A stretch of 64,000 bases of DNA from Pseudomonas azotoformans (GTDB lineage: Bacteria; Pseudomonadota; Gammaproteobacteria; Pseudomonadales; Pseudomonadaceae). The notes beneath the pieces are model-generated. The model ran no database searches and was not told the DNA's origin. It saw only the letters and a list, made by a program, of their open reading frames with translations. Shown one piece after another: positions 43,966 through 54,100 of the stretch. Made by a program: the position numbers and the translations under genes. Position 1 is the first letter of the stretch; every line of letters starts with the position of its first letter. Location of the stretch: assembly GCF_900103345.1 (NCBI RefSeq), contig NZ_LT629702.1, forward strand, positions 1,240,001 through 1,304,000, read 5' to 3'.

Positions 43966-45441
43966 ATGCAAGTCACGCTCAATAAATTTTATGGTCCACT
44001 GATCAATGGCGTATTTGAAACCAGCGACAAGGACCACTCATTTGCAGCGGTCGACCCCGCCACCGGCCGCCATCTGGCTTACATCCGCTATTGCCTCGAA
44101 GCCGACGTTGATCGCGCGGTAAAAGCAGCGCACCAAGCTTTGCCGGCGTGGCGTGCCCTCGGTCAACAAATGCGCGCTCGCCTGGTCAACCTGCTGGCCG
44201 ATGAAATCGAGGCGCACAGCGAGCGCCTGGCCCTTATCGATGCTCATGATGTGGGCCGTTGCATCAGCGAAGTGCGCAAGGATTACATGACCGCTGTTCG
44301 CCACTACCGCTATTTCGCCTCGGTGATCATGGCGCATGAAGACTCCGCCCGTGAGATTGATGGCGGCTACGCAATTGCCAAGCGCGAACCGCTGGGTGTG
44401 TGCGGGCAGATCATCCCTTGGAACGCGCCGGCGATCATGGCCGCATTCAAGCTTGCGCCGGCGTTGGTGGCAGGCAATACGGTGGTGTTGAAACCTGATG
44501 AAAATGCGTCCCTGTCGACGCTTGAACTGGGTGTGTTGATCAATAAAATCTTCCCGGCAGGTGTCGTCAATATGGTGACGGGCTTGGGGGAGGTAGCGGG
44601 CGCAGCACTGAGCGAGCACCCATTGGTCAGAAAGCTGTCGTTCACCGGCAGTACCGAAGTCGGCAGGACCGTAGCCGGTGTCGCAGCCCGGCGCCTGATT
44701 CCCTCGACGCTGGAATTGGGGGGCAAGAGCGCGAACATCGTATTTGCGGATATCGAGGATATCGATGCCGTGGTGGACAATGCCACGTTTGCTGCCATCC
44801 ATAACAATGGTCAGTCGTGTCTAGCCGGCACGCGCTTGTTCGTCCATGCAGATATCGCTTCGGCATTCCAGGAGAAACTGATTGCGGCGTTCAAGCGCGT
44901 CAGCGTTGGCTCCCCGCTGGATGAACGCTCTCGGGTCAGTTGCCTGGTCAATGCCCGGCAGGGGCAGCGCGTGTTGGACTATATCAACCTGGGCCTGGAG
45001 GAGGGCGCCGAATTGCTTGCGGGTGGAGGGCGCGTCACCGTGCCTGGTTGCGAACATGGTTACTTTGTTCAGCCGACGCTACTGCTGGCGAGAAATGACA
45101 TGCGCATTTGTCAGGAGGAGATTTTCGGGCCGGTGTTGTCGTTGATTGTTTGGGACGATTACGAAACGATGATTGCGCAGGCGAACGACACCGAATATGG
45201 CTTGGCGTCCGGCATTTACACCAGCAACCTCAGGCATGCCATGGAAACCGCCGCGCGCTTGGAAGCCGGTTCGGTATGGATCAATCGCTATTCGAATATT
45301 ACCGACGGCACGGCGTTCGGAGGGTATAAAAACAGTGGGATTGGGCGGGAGTTTTGCCGGGAAACGCTGAATGCTTACACTCAGGTCAAGACGATTACTG
45401 TTCAAACGCAGGTACCGGCAGCCTGGTTCGCGGAGCATTGA
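43966..45441 (+). CDS. NAD(P)-dependent aldehyde dehydrogenase
   Basis: The 491-residue enzyme has catalytic Cys285 in NNGQSCLAG, general base Glu250 in LELGGK, the motif IIPWNAPAIM and the cofactor loop FTGSTEVGR. GAGG at 43955-43958 gives 7-nt spacing to the ATG at 43966, so I prefer this start to the in-frame ATG at 43951. It oxidises an aldehyde to an acid; the family branch resembles betaine- or phenylacetaldehyde-type dehydrogenases, but the substrate cannot be stated. It is likely regulated by the divergent AraC gene. Confidence 0.93.
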   Translation: MQVTLNKFYGPLINGVFETSDKDHSFAAVDPATGRHLAYIRYCLEADVDRAVKAAHQALPAWRALGQQMRARLVNLLADEIEAHSERLALIDAHDVGRCISEVRKDYMTAVRHYRYFASVIMAHEDSAREIDGGYAIAKREPLGVCGQIIPWNAPAIMAAFKLAPALVAGNTVVLKPDENASLSTLELGVLINKIFPAGVVNMVTGLGEVAGAALSEHPLVRKLSFTGSTEVGRTVAGVAARRLIPSTLELGGKSANIVFADIEDIDAVVDNATFAAIHNNGQSCLAGTRLFVHADIASAFQEKLIAAFKRVSVGSPLDERSRVSCLVNARQGQRVLDYINLGLEEGAELLAGGGRVTVPGCEHGYFVQPTLLLARNDMRICQEEIFGPVLSLIVWDDYETMIAQANDTEYGLASGIYTSNLRHAMETAARLEAGSVWINRYSNITDGTAFGGYKNSGIGREFCRETLNAYTQVKTITVQTQVPAAWFAEH

Positions 45442-45846
45442 TGTTTTTAGGCGTCAATTGATAAGGGCGTGCGCTGGATGCTTGCGGCGCATCGCCATAT
45501 CAACTCGCCTCGATCGGTATTTTGAGTGCCGAAGTCGTCTGCAGTTATTCCAGCCTTCCGTTCGAAAGGTTGCCTGGCCATACGGATCTTCTATTGGTTA
45601 ACAAGCCCTTCTACCAGCATTGAAATGCGTTAAAAAACCCTGATTGGAATCTCTGTGCCCGTGGTGTGGCAGCGGGTGTACGTTTCTTTGTGCTGTAGGA
45701 CTAGTCCTACGCAGTCCAGCGATATGTCTATTGCTGCGTAGGGATTGCGGCGGTTGGCGGTAGTTTTAAGAAAAGTAGAATTCGTGAACTCTCATTTAGA
45801 GAGCAACGCTATCTATTTTTACTGCCAAACTAGAAGGTATACCTCC
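45442..45846 (+). other. Long leader region upstream of the fimbrial operon
   Basis: No gene was seen in these 405 nt. The region is AT-richer than its left neighbour and holds the 16-bp palindrome at 45695, a possible -10 (TCTATT, 45727-45732) and a short inverted repeat CTCTC-ATTTA-GAGAG (45789-45803) that would lie in the 5' leader of the major subunit RNA. Confidence 0.6.
45695..45710. promoter_or_regulatory. Perfect palindrome, candidate response-regulator operator of the fimbrial operon
   Basis: GTAGGACTAGTCCTAC is fully palindromic and 14 of 16 bases recur at 55800-55815. In both places a -10-like hexamer begins exactly 16 nt after the box, placing the box over the -35 region, as for class II activator sites. 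The NarL-type regulator at 50500 is the obvious candidate; this is inference. Confidence 0.6.
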
Positions 45847-46437
45847 GTGTCTATTCCATTCCGACTTATTCTCGCGTCCTCCATCGTTGGCCTGTTCGCA
45901 ACTTCTGCGATGGCGGCAGACGGCACCATTAACTTCACCGGGGAAATCACCGCAGCCTCTTGCAGTGCCACTTCAGGCGCCGGCACTAGCGTAACGGGTG
46001 CTAAAGGGAAACAAGTTATTGATGTAAAAATGGGTAAAGTGAGTATGGACTCCCTGGGTGGTGCGCCTGCTGGGATTGTTGCTGGCACCGCCATTAACAT
46101 CAATCTTGATTGTGGTGGCACCGGTACCGGTTTGACGACTGTAAAAGTCCAGTTTGACCCGAACTCCGGCTCGGGCGTTGACCTGAAAAATAATAACCTG
46201 CTGAAAACGACTGGTACAGCAACGGGCGTTGGTATTGGCATGTACAGCGCCGGCAACACCCTCATTAATCTGAGTGGTAACGGTTCGTTTGACGCGCCTC
46301 TGATCAAGACCGGTACCGATCCTGACTTTAAATATGCCGCCAACCTGAACTTGCGTGCCGCCTATGTAGCCAACGGCGATGTAATGAAGGCTGGTACAGC
46401 TAATGGCGAACTGCCGTTTACCCTGACGTACGAATAA
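45847..46437 (+). CDS. Major fimbrial subunit (chaperone-usher pilin)
   Basis: The 196-residue pilin precursor starts with GTG at 45847, preceded by AAGG 9 nt upstream and followed directly by a good signal peptide (MSIPFRLILASSIVGLFATSAMA). The mature part opens with DGTINFTGEITAASC, the pilin strand and first disulfide Cys (Cys39); the second Cys is in NLDCGGTG. The C-terminus ends ANGELPFTLTYE with the penultimate Tyr needed by the chaperone. It is the first gene of the fimbrial operon and is followed by a terminator-like hairpin, fitting a high-copy shaft subunit. It resembles CupD1/CupA1-type subunits. Confidence 0.92.
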   Translation: MSIPFRLILASSIVGLFATSAMAADGTINFTGEITAASCSATSGAGTSVTGAKGKQVIDVKMGKVSMDSLGGAPAGIVAGTAININLDCGGTGTGLTTVKVQFDPNSGSGVDLKNNNLLKTTGTATGVGIGMYSAGNTLINLSGNGSFDAPLIKTGTDPDFKYAANLNLRAAYVANGDVMKAGTANGELPFTLTYE

Positions 46438-46443
46438 ATCTCT

Positions 46444-46475
46444 AACCAGAGAAGCATGAAAGTGCTTCTCTGGTT
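46444..46475 (+). terminator. Intra-operon terminator between major subunit and chaperone
   Basis: AACCAGAGAAGCA (46444-46456), loop TGAAAG and TGCTTCTCTGGTT (46463-46475) form a perfect 13-bp stem followed by T residues, 6 nt after the subunit stop. Partial termination or a 3' RNA-stabilising stem here would give more shaft subunit than chaperone and usher. Confidence 0.8.
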
Positions 46476-46492
46476 TTATGCATGGGAACGAT

Positions 46493-47215
46493 ATGATTAA
46501 GTCAGTCTCCAGGTTTCTATTGGCAGGGATAGTGTTGCTGTCGAGTGGAATTGCCAGTGCGGGTATTACATTGGGCGGCACACGAATTGTGTACCAGGAA
46601 AAGCTCAAGGAAACCTCCATCATGGTTAAGAATGATGGTGAAAAAGATATCATGGTGCAGTCGTGGATCGAGCCCGATCCGGCCTTTCCTGAACAGGATG
46701 TGCCGTTTGCATTGACGCCAGCACTGAGTCGCCTTGCCGGTAAGAAACAACAAAGCTTGCGTGTCTTTTATGCGGGCAAAGGTTTGCCGTCGGGTAAAGA
46801 GTCAGTGTTTTGGTTAAGTGTTCAGGAAATACCGCAAAAGTCCGAAACAGACAACACGCTGCAAATTGCGATCCGTCAACGCATCAAGATTTTTTATCGG
46901 CCCGAAGGGCTGTCGGGTTCCGTGGAAGAATCCTCCAAGCAGTTGAAGTGGAAAATGATTAACGAGGGTGGAAAGTCTTGGCTGGTAGCGAGTAATCAAT
47001 CTCCATTCTATGTCTCGTTTGGTGAGGTTTCTATAACGCAGGCCGGCAAGCGATATCCGGTAAGCGCCAAAATGGTCGCGCCTGGTGAAACTTCAAAATT
47101 TTTGATCGATGTTGCTAGCGCCCTACCTGCTCAAGGGGTATCCCGCGTCGACTACGTAACCATCAATGACTATGGCGCACCCAATAATTACACGGGAGAG
47201 GCGACTGCTAATTGA
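46493..47215 (+). CDS. Periplasmic fimbrial chaperone
   Basis: This 240-residue PapD-family chaperone starts at 46493 (MIKSVSRFLL) with GGGAA upstream and has a signal peptide ending IASA. Family marks are ITLGGTRIVYQEK (with the conserved Arg), the hydrophobic G1-strand stretch LQIAIRQRIKIFYRP with the basic residue of the subunit-binding cleft, and ASNQSPFYVSFGEV. It folds pilins and delivers them to the usher encoded 81 nt downstream. It is the only chaperone gene in the cluster. Confidence 0.94.
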   Translation: MIKSVSRFLLAGIVLLSSGIASAGITLGGTRIVYQEKLKETSIMVKNDGEKDIMVQSWIEPDPAFPEQDVPFALTPALSRLAGKKQQSLRVFYAGKGLPSGKESVFWLSVQEIPQKSETDNTLQIAIRQRIKIFYRPEGLSGSVEESSKQLKWKMINEGGKSWLVASNQSPFYVSFGEVSITQAGKRYPVSAKMVAPGETSKFLIDVASALPAQGVSRVDYVTINDYGAPNNYTGEATAN

Positions 47216-47296
47216 TGTTTGCGAGCCATTTGAGCGTTGGCGGCTGAGAGGTAAACGTCAGTGCCAGTGGATATCTAAGTTGTGAGGCTGGATGAT

Positions 47297-49801
47297 ATGT
47301 GGGTGTTTCGATCAAGAGGGCAGCATGCTATTACGCTTCTCGGGAGTATAGGGTCGTCCAGCTTGATAGCGATGGGTGCGACGCTTCCTGTGACGGCGCA
47401 TGCGGTCGAGTTCAATGGCGCGTTTCTAAATAAGCAAGGTGCGCCGGTAGAATTGAAGTATTTCGAACAGGGAAGTTCGGTTGCCCCTGGTCGATACAAT
47501 GTCGATATCTACCTTAACCAGCAATTGATGCTGCGTCAGAATATTGAATTTGCAGCCAGTGGGAAAGATGGCGAGGTTAAGCCGGTTATTCCTTTGGGCT
47601 TGCTCAAGGCCGTTGGCGTCGATATTGCACGCCTTGAGCGGGAAAACCTGATCGCAGCCAAAAGCGAGGACACATCACCTGTCGCTCTGGATTCGATCGT
47701 CCCTGGCGCAGCAGCTGAATTTGATGTGAGCGCGTTGGCGCTGCAAATCAGCATGCCTCAGGCATATATCAAGCGTCACTCCCGTGGGTACGTTGATCCG
47801 TCATTGTGGGATCACGGTATTACGGCGTTTTACTCTAACTATCAGACCAACTTCAGTCGCAACGTTAACCAAGGGTATACCAACGACTACCGTTATATTG
47901 GCCTGCGCAATGGTTTCAATATCGGTGCCTGGCGTTTTCGCAATGACTCGTCTATTTCCGGCTCAACGGGCACGCGTGACAAGTTCACCAGCAACCGCAG
48001 TTATGTCGAGCGCGACGTTGTCAGCCTGAAAGGCAAGCTCGCGGCGGGTGAGTTGTACAGTCAGGGTGAAATCTTCGACAGTGTACGTTTCAAGGGCGCG
48101 CAACTCTCCTCCGAACTGGGTATGTTGACCGATGACGAAGTTGGCTTTGCGCCCGTTGTGCGTGGTATTGCCGAGACAAATGCGACTGTAGAGATCAGCC
48201 AGAACAACTACGTCATTTATTCGGCGACGGTGCCTGCGGGTGCGTTTGAGATCGGCGATATCTTCCCCAGTGGTTCCAACGGTGACTTGACCATCAAGAT
48301 CATCGAAGCGGACGGGCGCGAGCGTACTTATACGCAGGCCTACTCCTACCTGCCCGTCATGACCCGTCGTGGCAGCGTGCGCTACAACCTGGTGGCCGGG
48401 CAGTACACGACCGAGGGCAAGCCCGCGCCCAAGTTTACCCAGGGCACGCTGGTGTACGGGGTCACGGACAACTTCACAGGCTACGGCGGTCTCATCGCCG
48501 CACAGGCCTATAAGGCCCTCAACCTGGGTGTGGGCGTGAACTCGCCGTGGGGCGGTGTGTCTTTCGACGTCACCAACAGCAGTTCCGAGGAACGTTCGGG
48601 CCGTAAGAACGTGGGTCAGAGTGCGCGCTTTCTGTACTCGAAGACGCTCAGCGAAACCGATACCACGTTTACAATGGTCGGCTATCGCTACTCGACCGAA
48701 TCCTACCGAACCTTCAGCCAGCACGTTGATGAGCAGGATCAGATCAGCACGCCTTACTACGGGCGACAGAAAAGTCGATTCGACGTTAACGTCAACCAGT
48801 CGCTCGCCAGTCGTGGTTCGTTGTTTTTGAGCATGGGCGAGACCAGTTACTGGAATCGTGAAGGCAGCACCCGTCGCTGGCAGTTCGGTTACAACGGGAG
48901 TTATTCGGACGTCAGCTACAGCTTCGCGGTATCCCGTACGGAAGGGCAGGGCAGTAACCAGCGCGTCGATAACCAGATGACTGCGTCGTTCAGCATCCCG
49001 TTTGGCGACACGCGTCGATCACAGCGCCTGTACTCCAGCGTCACCGCGTCAAACCAGGGTGATTCTTCGGTTCAGACCGGTGTCTCTGGCAACTTGAACG
49101 ACGCAAACACGCTCAATTACTCGGCGCAAGGCAGCCATAGCAAGATCGGCGGCAGTTCCGGCAACGTGGGTTTGAACTGGGATACGCCTACGGCAAAAGT
49201 CAGCGGCAACTATGGGCAAGGTCGTGACAACAAGCATCTGGATGTCGGGGCCTCCGGTTCAGTGGTTGTTCACAGTGGGGGGGTCACCCTCGGCCAGCCT
49301 GTTGGCGAAACGTTCGCGTTGATTGAAGTGCCTGGTACCAAAGGTATTGGCGTTGACTCATCCAATGCGGTGCGCACCGACAGAAAAGGCTATGCGGTTG
49401 TGCCATATGCGCAGCCGTATCGCTATAACTGGATCAATCTGGAAACCTCGACCTTTGGCACTGATCTTGAGTTTGAGGAGACATCTCGACAAGTCATTCC
49501 GACCCGTGGCGCAGTCGTAAAAACAAAGTTTCAGGCTGAATCCGGACGCAGAATACAGTTCGAATTACACATGAGTGACGGTCAGAAAGTTCCGTTTGGT
49601 GCGCAAGCGTTCGGAGCCGATGGTCGGCTACTCGGTACCCTTGACGGTGCATCCAGACTGTTGGTGTTTGGTGTGGGCGACAAGGGGAGCTTTGACGTGA
49701 AGTGGGGAAGCGGTAGTTGCCATGTGGATTATGTTGTTCCAGAGGCAAACAAAGAGCTGATGTATGAGAAGTATACGGCGTCCTGCACTCCAAAAAAATA
49801 A
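47297..49801 (+). CDS. Fimbrial outer-membrane usher
   Basis: The 834-residue usher starts at ATG 47297 with GAGG 9 nt upstream; a GTG at 47282 is in frame but less likely. Signal peptide (to AHA), N-terminal domain beginning VEFNGAFLNKQG, 24-strand barrel with plug (typical SVRYNLVAGQY and QSARFLYSKT stretches), and two C-terminal domains with a final disulfide (Cys in GSGSCHVDYVVPEAN and ASCTP). The length is normal. It translocates subunit-chaperone complexes and anchors the fimbria. Confidence 0.95.
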   Translation: MWVFRSRGQHAITLLGSIGSSSLIAMGATLPVTAHAVEFNGAFLNKQGAPVELKYFEQGSSVAPGRYNVDIYLNQQLMLRQNIEFAASGKDGEVKPVIPLGLLKAVGVDIARLERENLIAAKSEDTSPVALDSIVPGAAAEFDVSALALQISMPQAYIKRHSRGYVDPSLWDHGITAFYSNYQTNFSRNVNQGYTNDYRYIGLRNGFNIGAWRFRNDSSISGSTGTRDKFTSNRSYVERDVVSLKGKLAAGELYSQGEIFDSVRFKGAQLSSELGMLTDDEVGFAPVVRGIAETNATVEISQNNYVIYSATVPAGAFEIGDIFPSGSNGDLTIKIIEADGRERTYTQAYSYLPVMTRRGSVRYNLVAGQYTTEGKPAPKFTQGTLVYGVTDNFTGYGGLIAAQAYKALNLGVGVNSPWGGVSFDVTNSSSEERSGRKNVGQSARFLYSKTLSETDTTFTMVGYRYSTESYRTFSQHVDEQDQISTPYYGRQKSRFDVNVNQSLASRGSLFLSMGETSYWNREGSTRRWQFGYNGSYSDVSYSFAVSRTEGQGSNQRVDNQMTASFSIPFGDTRRSQRLYSSVTASNQGDSSVQTGVSGNLNDANTLNYSAQGSHSKIGGSSGNVGLNWDTPTAKVSGNYGQGRDNKHLDVGASGSVVVHSGGVTLGQPVGETFALIEVPGTKGIGVDSSNAVRTDRKGYAVVPYAQPYRYNWINLETSTFGTDLEFEETSRQVIPTRGAVVKTKFQAESGRRIQFELHMSDGQKVPFGAQAFGADGRLLGTLDGASRLLVFGVGDKGSFDVKWGSGSCHVDYVVPEANKELMYEKYTASCTPKK

Positions 49802-49868
49802 AGTGATTTGAATTGTGAGTAAGGCAGATTAGCACTGGTGGAATTCATGCGGCGGTGATCTCACGAGG

Positions 49869-50377
49869 TTGTATGTCGTGTTTTGCTTTTTATTGTTCCG
49901 TGTTAATTGCTGGGCGGGCACCATCACTTGTGGTGCGCCGGCAAAGTTAAAGATGGCTTTGCCGGCCACAATGACTATTCAAGGTGACGCTGCTGTTGGA
50001 ACTGTGATGTCTACAGGTTGGCATGTTGTGAGCAATCGTCGACGTCGGGGTATTCAAAAGTCGCAAAAACCAAATCCTGCAGCCTAGCGTCACCTGGCGA
50101 AGTGAAATTGCCAAGTGCCAACAATACCAGTTCGAACGGCGTGTCTGCTGCCAGCCAAGGCAATGCCAGCGGACTGGCTATTCAGGTTTTGAATGGGCTC
50201 AACCCAGTCCAGTTCCGTCCGCAGTTGACCGGATCAAATTTGAATAAAATAGGCAGGGTCGGCACTGGCGGTGGAAACCTGACCAAGCAACTGACGGTAC
50301 GCTACAAACGCACCGCTGCCAAAATGACACCTGGCATGATCAAGGCGGGTGTCTTCGTTAATTTGGTTTATGAGTAA
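49869..50377 (+). pseudogene. Decayed fimbrial tip/minor subunit gene
   Basis: The place after the usher normally holds a tip subunit or adhesin. The first frame (from 49869, no ATG, TTG at best) gives a signal-like FCFLLFRVNCWAG, then ITCGAPAKLKMALPATMTIQ up to WHVVSN, and ends at 50086. The matching C-terminal half is in another frame: YSKVAKTKSCSLASPGEVKLP to AGVFVNLVYE (stop 50377). Compared with the intact two-domain protein at 59226-60212, much of the lectin domain and the middle of the pilin domain, including its second Cys, are missing. So it carries a deletion plus a frameshift near 50015-50040 and lacks a start codon. A leaky short product cannot be excluded. Confidence 0.75.
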
Positions 50378-50499
50378 AGTCTGTTTAGACTCCGATTACT
50401 GTAGGAGGCAGTAACGTTAGCTGTGTTAACGTCCAGGCGTTAGTTTTGCCCGCCTCTGAGTGAATCATTTACTTTTCCAAACATCCGGAGTATGTCCCC

Positions 50500-51129
50500 A
50501 TGGGCAATATAGTCATCGTCGACGATCACCCCCTGATGCGTATGGCTGTGCGCGTCATGCTCGAGCGTGAAGGGCATTCGATTGTCGCTGAGGTCGATAA
50601 TGGGGTGGATGCGGTCGAGGTCATTCGCAAATTGCTTCCGGATCTGATCGTCCTCGATCTGAGTATTCCAAAAATGGATGGCCTCTCGGTCATCGCGCAC
50701 CTGAAGGCCATTGGTATTTCCACCCGGGTCCTGATCCTGACCTCCGGCGACACACGAAATTTTGCCATGCGCTCACTGCAGGCGGGAGCCGCAGGTTTTG
50801 TGTGCAAGGACGACAATCTGGATGAACTGGTGGGGGCCGTAAAGGCGGTGCTATCGGGCTACAGTTATTTCCCGGCAAACACTATTCACCAGTTGCGTGA
50901 CAACACTCAAGCTGCCAGTGAAGAGAGCATGCTGATCGCTCAACTGTCTGACCGTGAAATTACTGTGTTGAAGCTGTTGGCGCGAGGCATGGGCAACCAG
51001 GCAATTGCCGATGAACTAATGATCAACCACAAGACCGTCAGCACTTACAAAATTCGCTTGCAGCGCAAGTTGAGTGTAGAGAACCTGATTGCGCTCGGCG
51101 AGTTGGCCAAGCGCAACGGTTTGGCGTGA
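50500..51129 (+). CDS. NarL/LuxR-type response regulator (RcsB/RocA-like)
   Basis: The 209-residue two-domain regulator has a receiver domain (1-120; acidic pair D8/D9, phospho-acceptor Asp53 in VLDLS, Thr81, Lys103) and a LuxR-type HTH (149-206, LSDREITVLKLLARG with KTVSTYKIRLQRKL). CGGAG precedes the ATG. In P. aeruginosa the similar RocA1 and RcsB control cup fimbriae and are phosphorylated through BvgS- and RcsC-like kinases; here exactly such kinases lie next to it. It probably activates the fimbrial operon, maybe at the palindromes described at 45695 and 55800. Its stop is 1 nt from the stop of the convergent kinase gene. Confidence 0.93.
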   Translation: MGNIVIVDDHPLMRMAVRVMLEREGHSIVAEVDNGVDAVEVIRKLLPDLIVLDLSIPKMDGLSVIAHLKAIGISTRVLILTSGDTRNFAMRSLQAGAAGFVCKDDNLDELVGAVKAVLSGYSYFPANTIHQLRDNTQAASEESMLIAQLSDREITVLKLLARGMGNQAIADELMINHKTVSTYKIRLQRKLSVENLIALGELAKRNGLA

Positions 51130-51130
51130 T

Positions 51131-54100
51131 TCATTGCGTCTCCAGCATGCACCGAATCCGCAACAATTCCCTCTCGATCTCCTGAATCAGCGCCGGCACG
51201 GCGTCATGCTCATACTCGCAGCAGCGCTCCAGCTCCCGGCATCTCTCACGCAGGTAGTCGTTGTGCATCAACGCAGCGCTGCCGCGCATTCTGTGGGATA
51301 ACTTTGAGAGCTCTGCGTCATTCCGCGTTTCGGCCAGCAGGCGCAATTCTTCCAAATCACGCTGATTGCTGCGTTTGAGTTCTGCCCGCAGTTGCTCGAC
51401 GATCACTGGGTTGCCTCCGGTGATGGGCTTGAGCAAGTCCATGTTGAAGATTGGATGTTGCTGCGTGCGTTTCATAGCCGCCCGCTCAGCGCCGCCAGGC
51501 GATGGCAGAGCAGCAAGCCGCTGCTCCAGGATTGCCAGGCCGACGGGCTTGATCAGGCAATCACCCATCCCCGCGTTCAAGCACCGATCCATTTCCTCCT
51601 GCTGGGCGTCGGCCGTGAGCCCCAGGATCGTCAAGTGCCCTGCATTGCGACGTTGCTCTTCCTGACGGATGGCCAATGTCAGTTCAACGCCGTCCATGAT
51701 CGGCATATGGTAATCGGTGATCAACCAGTCGATCGGGTGCTGTCGCCACGTCTCCAGGGCTTCCAGGCCATTGGTGGTCTCGATGACTGCGCAACCGAGG
51801 TACTCCAACTGGGCGCGTAACATCTGTCGGTTCAATATGTTGTCATCGGCGATCAGCACGCGCATGGCCCAACTGGGGGGCGTTTCAGAGGGCAGGGGCG
51901 TTGGGGTGTGCTGCTCCGGCAACGTTGGCAGTAGCTTGAGCTTGAGGGTGACGTTCACCGTGGTGCCTTGCCCAGGCGCGCTGACCAGGTCCAGCCGGCC
52001 GCCCATCATTTCACACAGGGAGCGCGACACGACCAACCCCAGGCCGCTGCCGCCGTGCACGGACAAATCCGACTGAGTGACCTGCGCAAAGGGTCGGAAC
52101 AGAAGCCTGCGGTCTTCGTCACTGATCCCGATGCCACTGTCCTGAACCTGCAAGTGCATATCCAGCATTTGCCCGTTCTCCACCACGCGACACATAAGCC
52201 GGATGGTCACGCGGCCCCGTTCGGTGAACTTGATCGCATTGCTGACCAGGTTGGAGAGTATCTGCTTGAAGCGCAGAGGGTCGATTGACACGTCCAGGGT
52301 GGTGCCGGCATCGACTTCCAGGATCAGCGCCAGGTTCTTTTTCCTGGCCAGGCCTTCAAATACGCGAGCGACCATTTCCACCAGGTTCTTGAGGTTGGCC
52401 CTTCGCGGCGAGAAACTCAGGCGGCCGGATTCGATACGCACAATGTCCAGGGTATTGCCCAGCAGCTCCAGAAGGTTCTTGGCGGAGGTGTAGGCGATAT
52501 CGATATTCTGCCGGTCCAGCACGCCATGGTCGGCACGTTTGAGCGCCAGTTCCAGGGTGCCGATCACCGCACTCATGGGGGTGCGAATTTCATGACTCAT
52601 GGTCGCCAGGAATTGGGTTTTTGCGCGGTTGGCCTCGTCGGCCTGATCTTTCGCATGCTGCAATTGCTCGATGAGCTGATAGTGCTGGGATACGTCCTGC
52701 CAGCCACAGATCACCCCGGTGATGGCGCCGGTGGAGTCGCGAAAAGGTTGAATCCAATGCTCAATGACATGCAACTGCCCCGCAACGGTGATTTCCAGTT
52801 GCTGTTCGATGGCCACACCGTCCTCCATCGCCTGCAGGTAGCTCTGATGAAGCGAGGGTGCGAGTACCAGTGTGTCATTTGTCATCTCCAGCGCCGTTTT
52901 GCCCAGCACCTGCGATTGACACAGCTTCATGACGTGCTCGTAGCTGCGGCTGCAGGACAGCAGGTGCCCCTCACGGTCGCGTACGTACACGGGAACCGGC
53001 ATGGCATGGTTGAGGGTTTGCAGGAACTCCAGTTGGTCGTTCAGTGCTTTCTCCGCCGCTACTCGGCGGCGGATTTGGCGTCGCAACTGGATGATCCTGA
53101 GGATCGAGATCAGCAGCATCAGCAAAGCGCAGCAGACGATCTCCAGGATCACGCGCTTGTAGTCACGCCAGGTCTGGCCGCTCATGGCCGCATTGGCGCG
53201 CCAGCGAATGGTGATCGCGTTGAGCTCATCGGGCGGGATGCTGAGCAATGCCTTGTCGAGGATGGACTGCAGCTCCGTATCGCCCCGACGCATGGCGAAG
53301 TTGGCGGTAGCGTCCCGGGAGTCGACGATACCGGCCACGCGCAGTTGTTTTTCATACAAGCGCGCAGTGTAGTAACGCGCCATGGATAAGGTCATCAGCG
53401 CGGCATCTGCTTCCCCATTGACTACCATGCTCATCGCGTCGAGGTTATTGGGCGGTGTCAGCAGGTGAATATCGGGGTAATCATGCCGGATGGTGTCGAT
53501 CAATACATGTCCTTTGGTAATGGCCAGGCGTTTACCGCCGAGGGCAGAGAGGCTTGAGCGCTCACGACCTGACTCGGCGGTAGAGATAACCAGCGCAAAT
53601 GAACTGGTTGCGAAAGGGTGGCTGAAACGGAAATGGCTCAAGCGCTCAGGGCTGGGCGTCAGTACCGCCATGTCGATATCACCGTCACGCAGGGCTTCTT
53701 GAATGCTGTTGAAACTGTCGGTGCGTTGTATCTCGAACTGCAGTCCAGTGCGCTGCGTGATGATTTCAAAGAGGTCGGATATCACGCCGTTGAAATGCCC
53801 ATTGGCACCGAAAAAACCTGAGGGTGCCATATCATCGTTGATCATGAAGCGTGCTACCGGATGCTTGGTGAGCCAATGCTTTTCCTGTTCGGACAACTGC
53901 ACGTTATCGTCAGGCATCACTGTGCCTCCTCCCGTCCAGCGTTTGACTACGTAGTTCATGCGCAGCGGGCCGAAGGAACTGAGTGAGGCATTTAGGATGC
54001 CCAGCAGTCGCTGATCATCGTCCCGTAGCAGAAAACCATAACCGCCCGAATCCATTTTGATGAAGCGCAGGAATTTCAGGTATCCGAAGAAGCTATGGTT

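Noticed and set aside
50378..50499. Third operator box at GTAGGAGGCAG (50401) before the response regulator gene
   Set aside because: Only the GTAGGA half matches and no -10-like hexamer follows at the 16-nt spacing. The stretch fits better as part of the inverted repeat TTACTG/CAGTAA.
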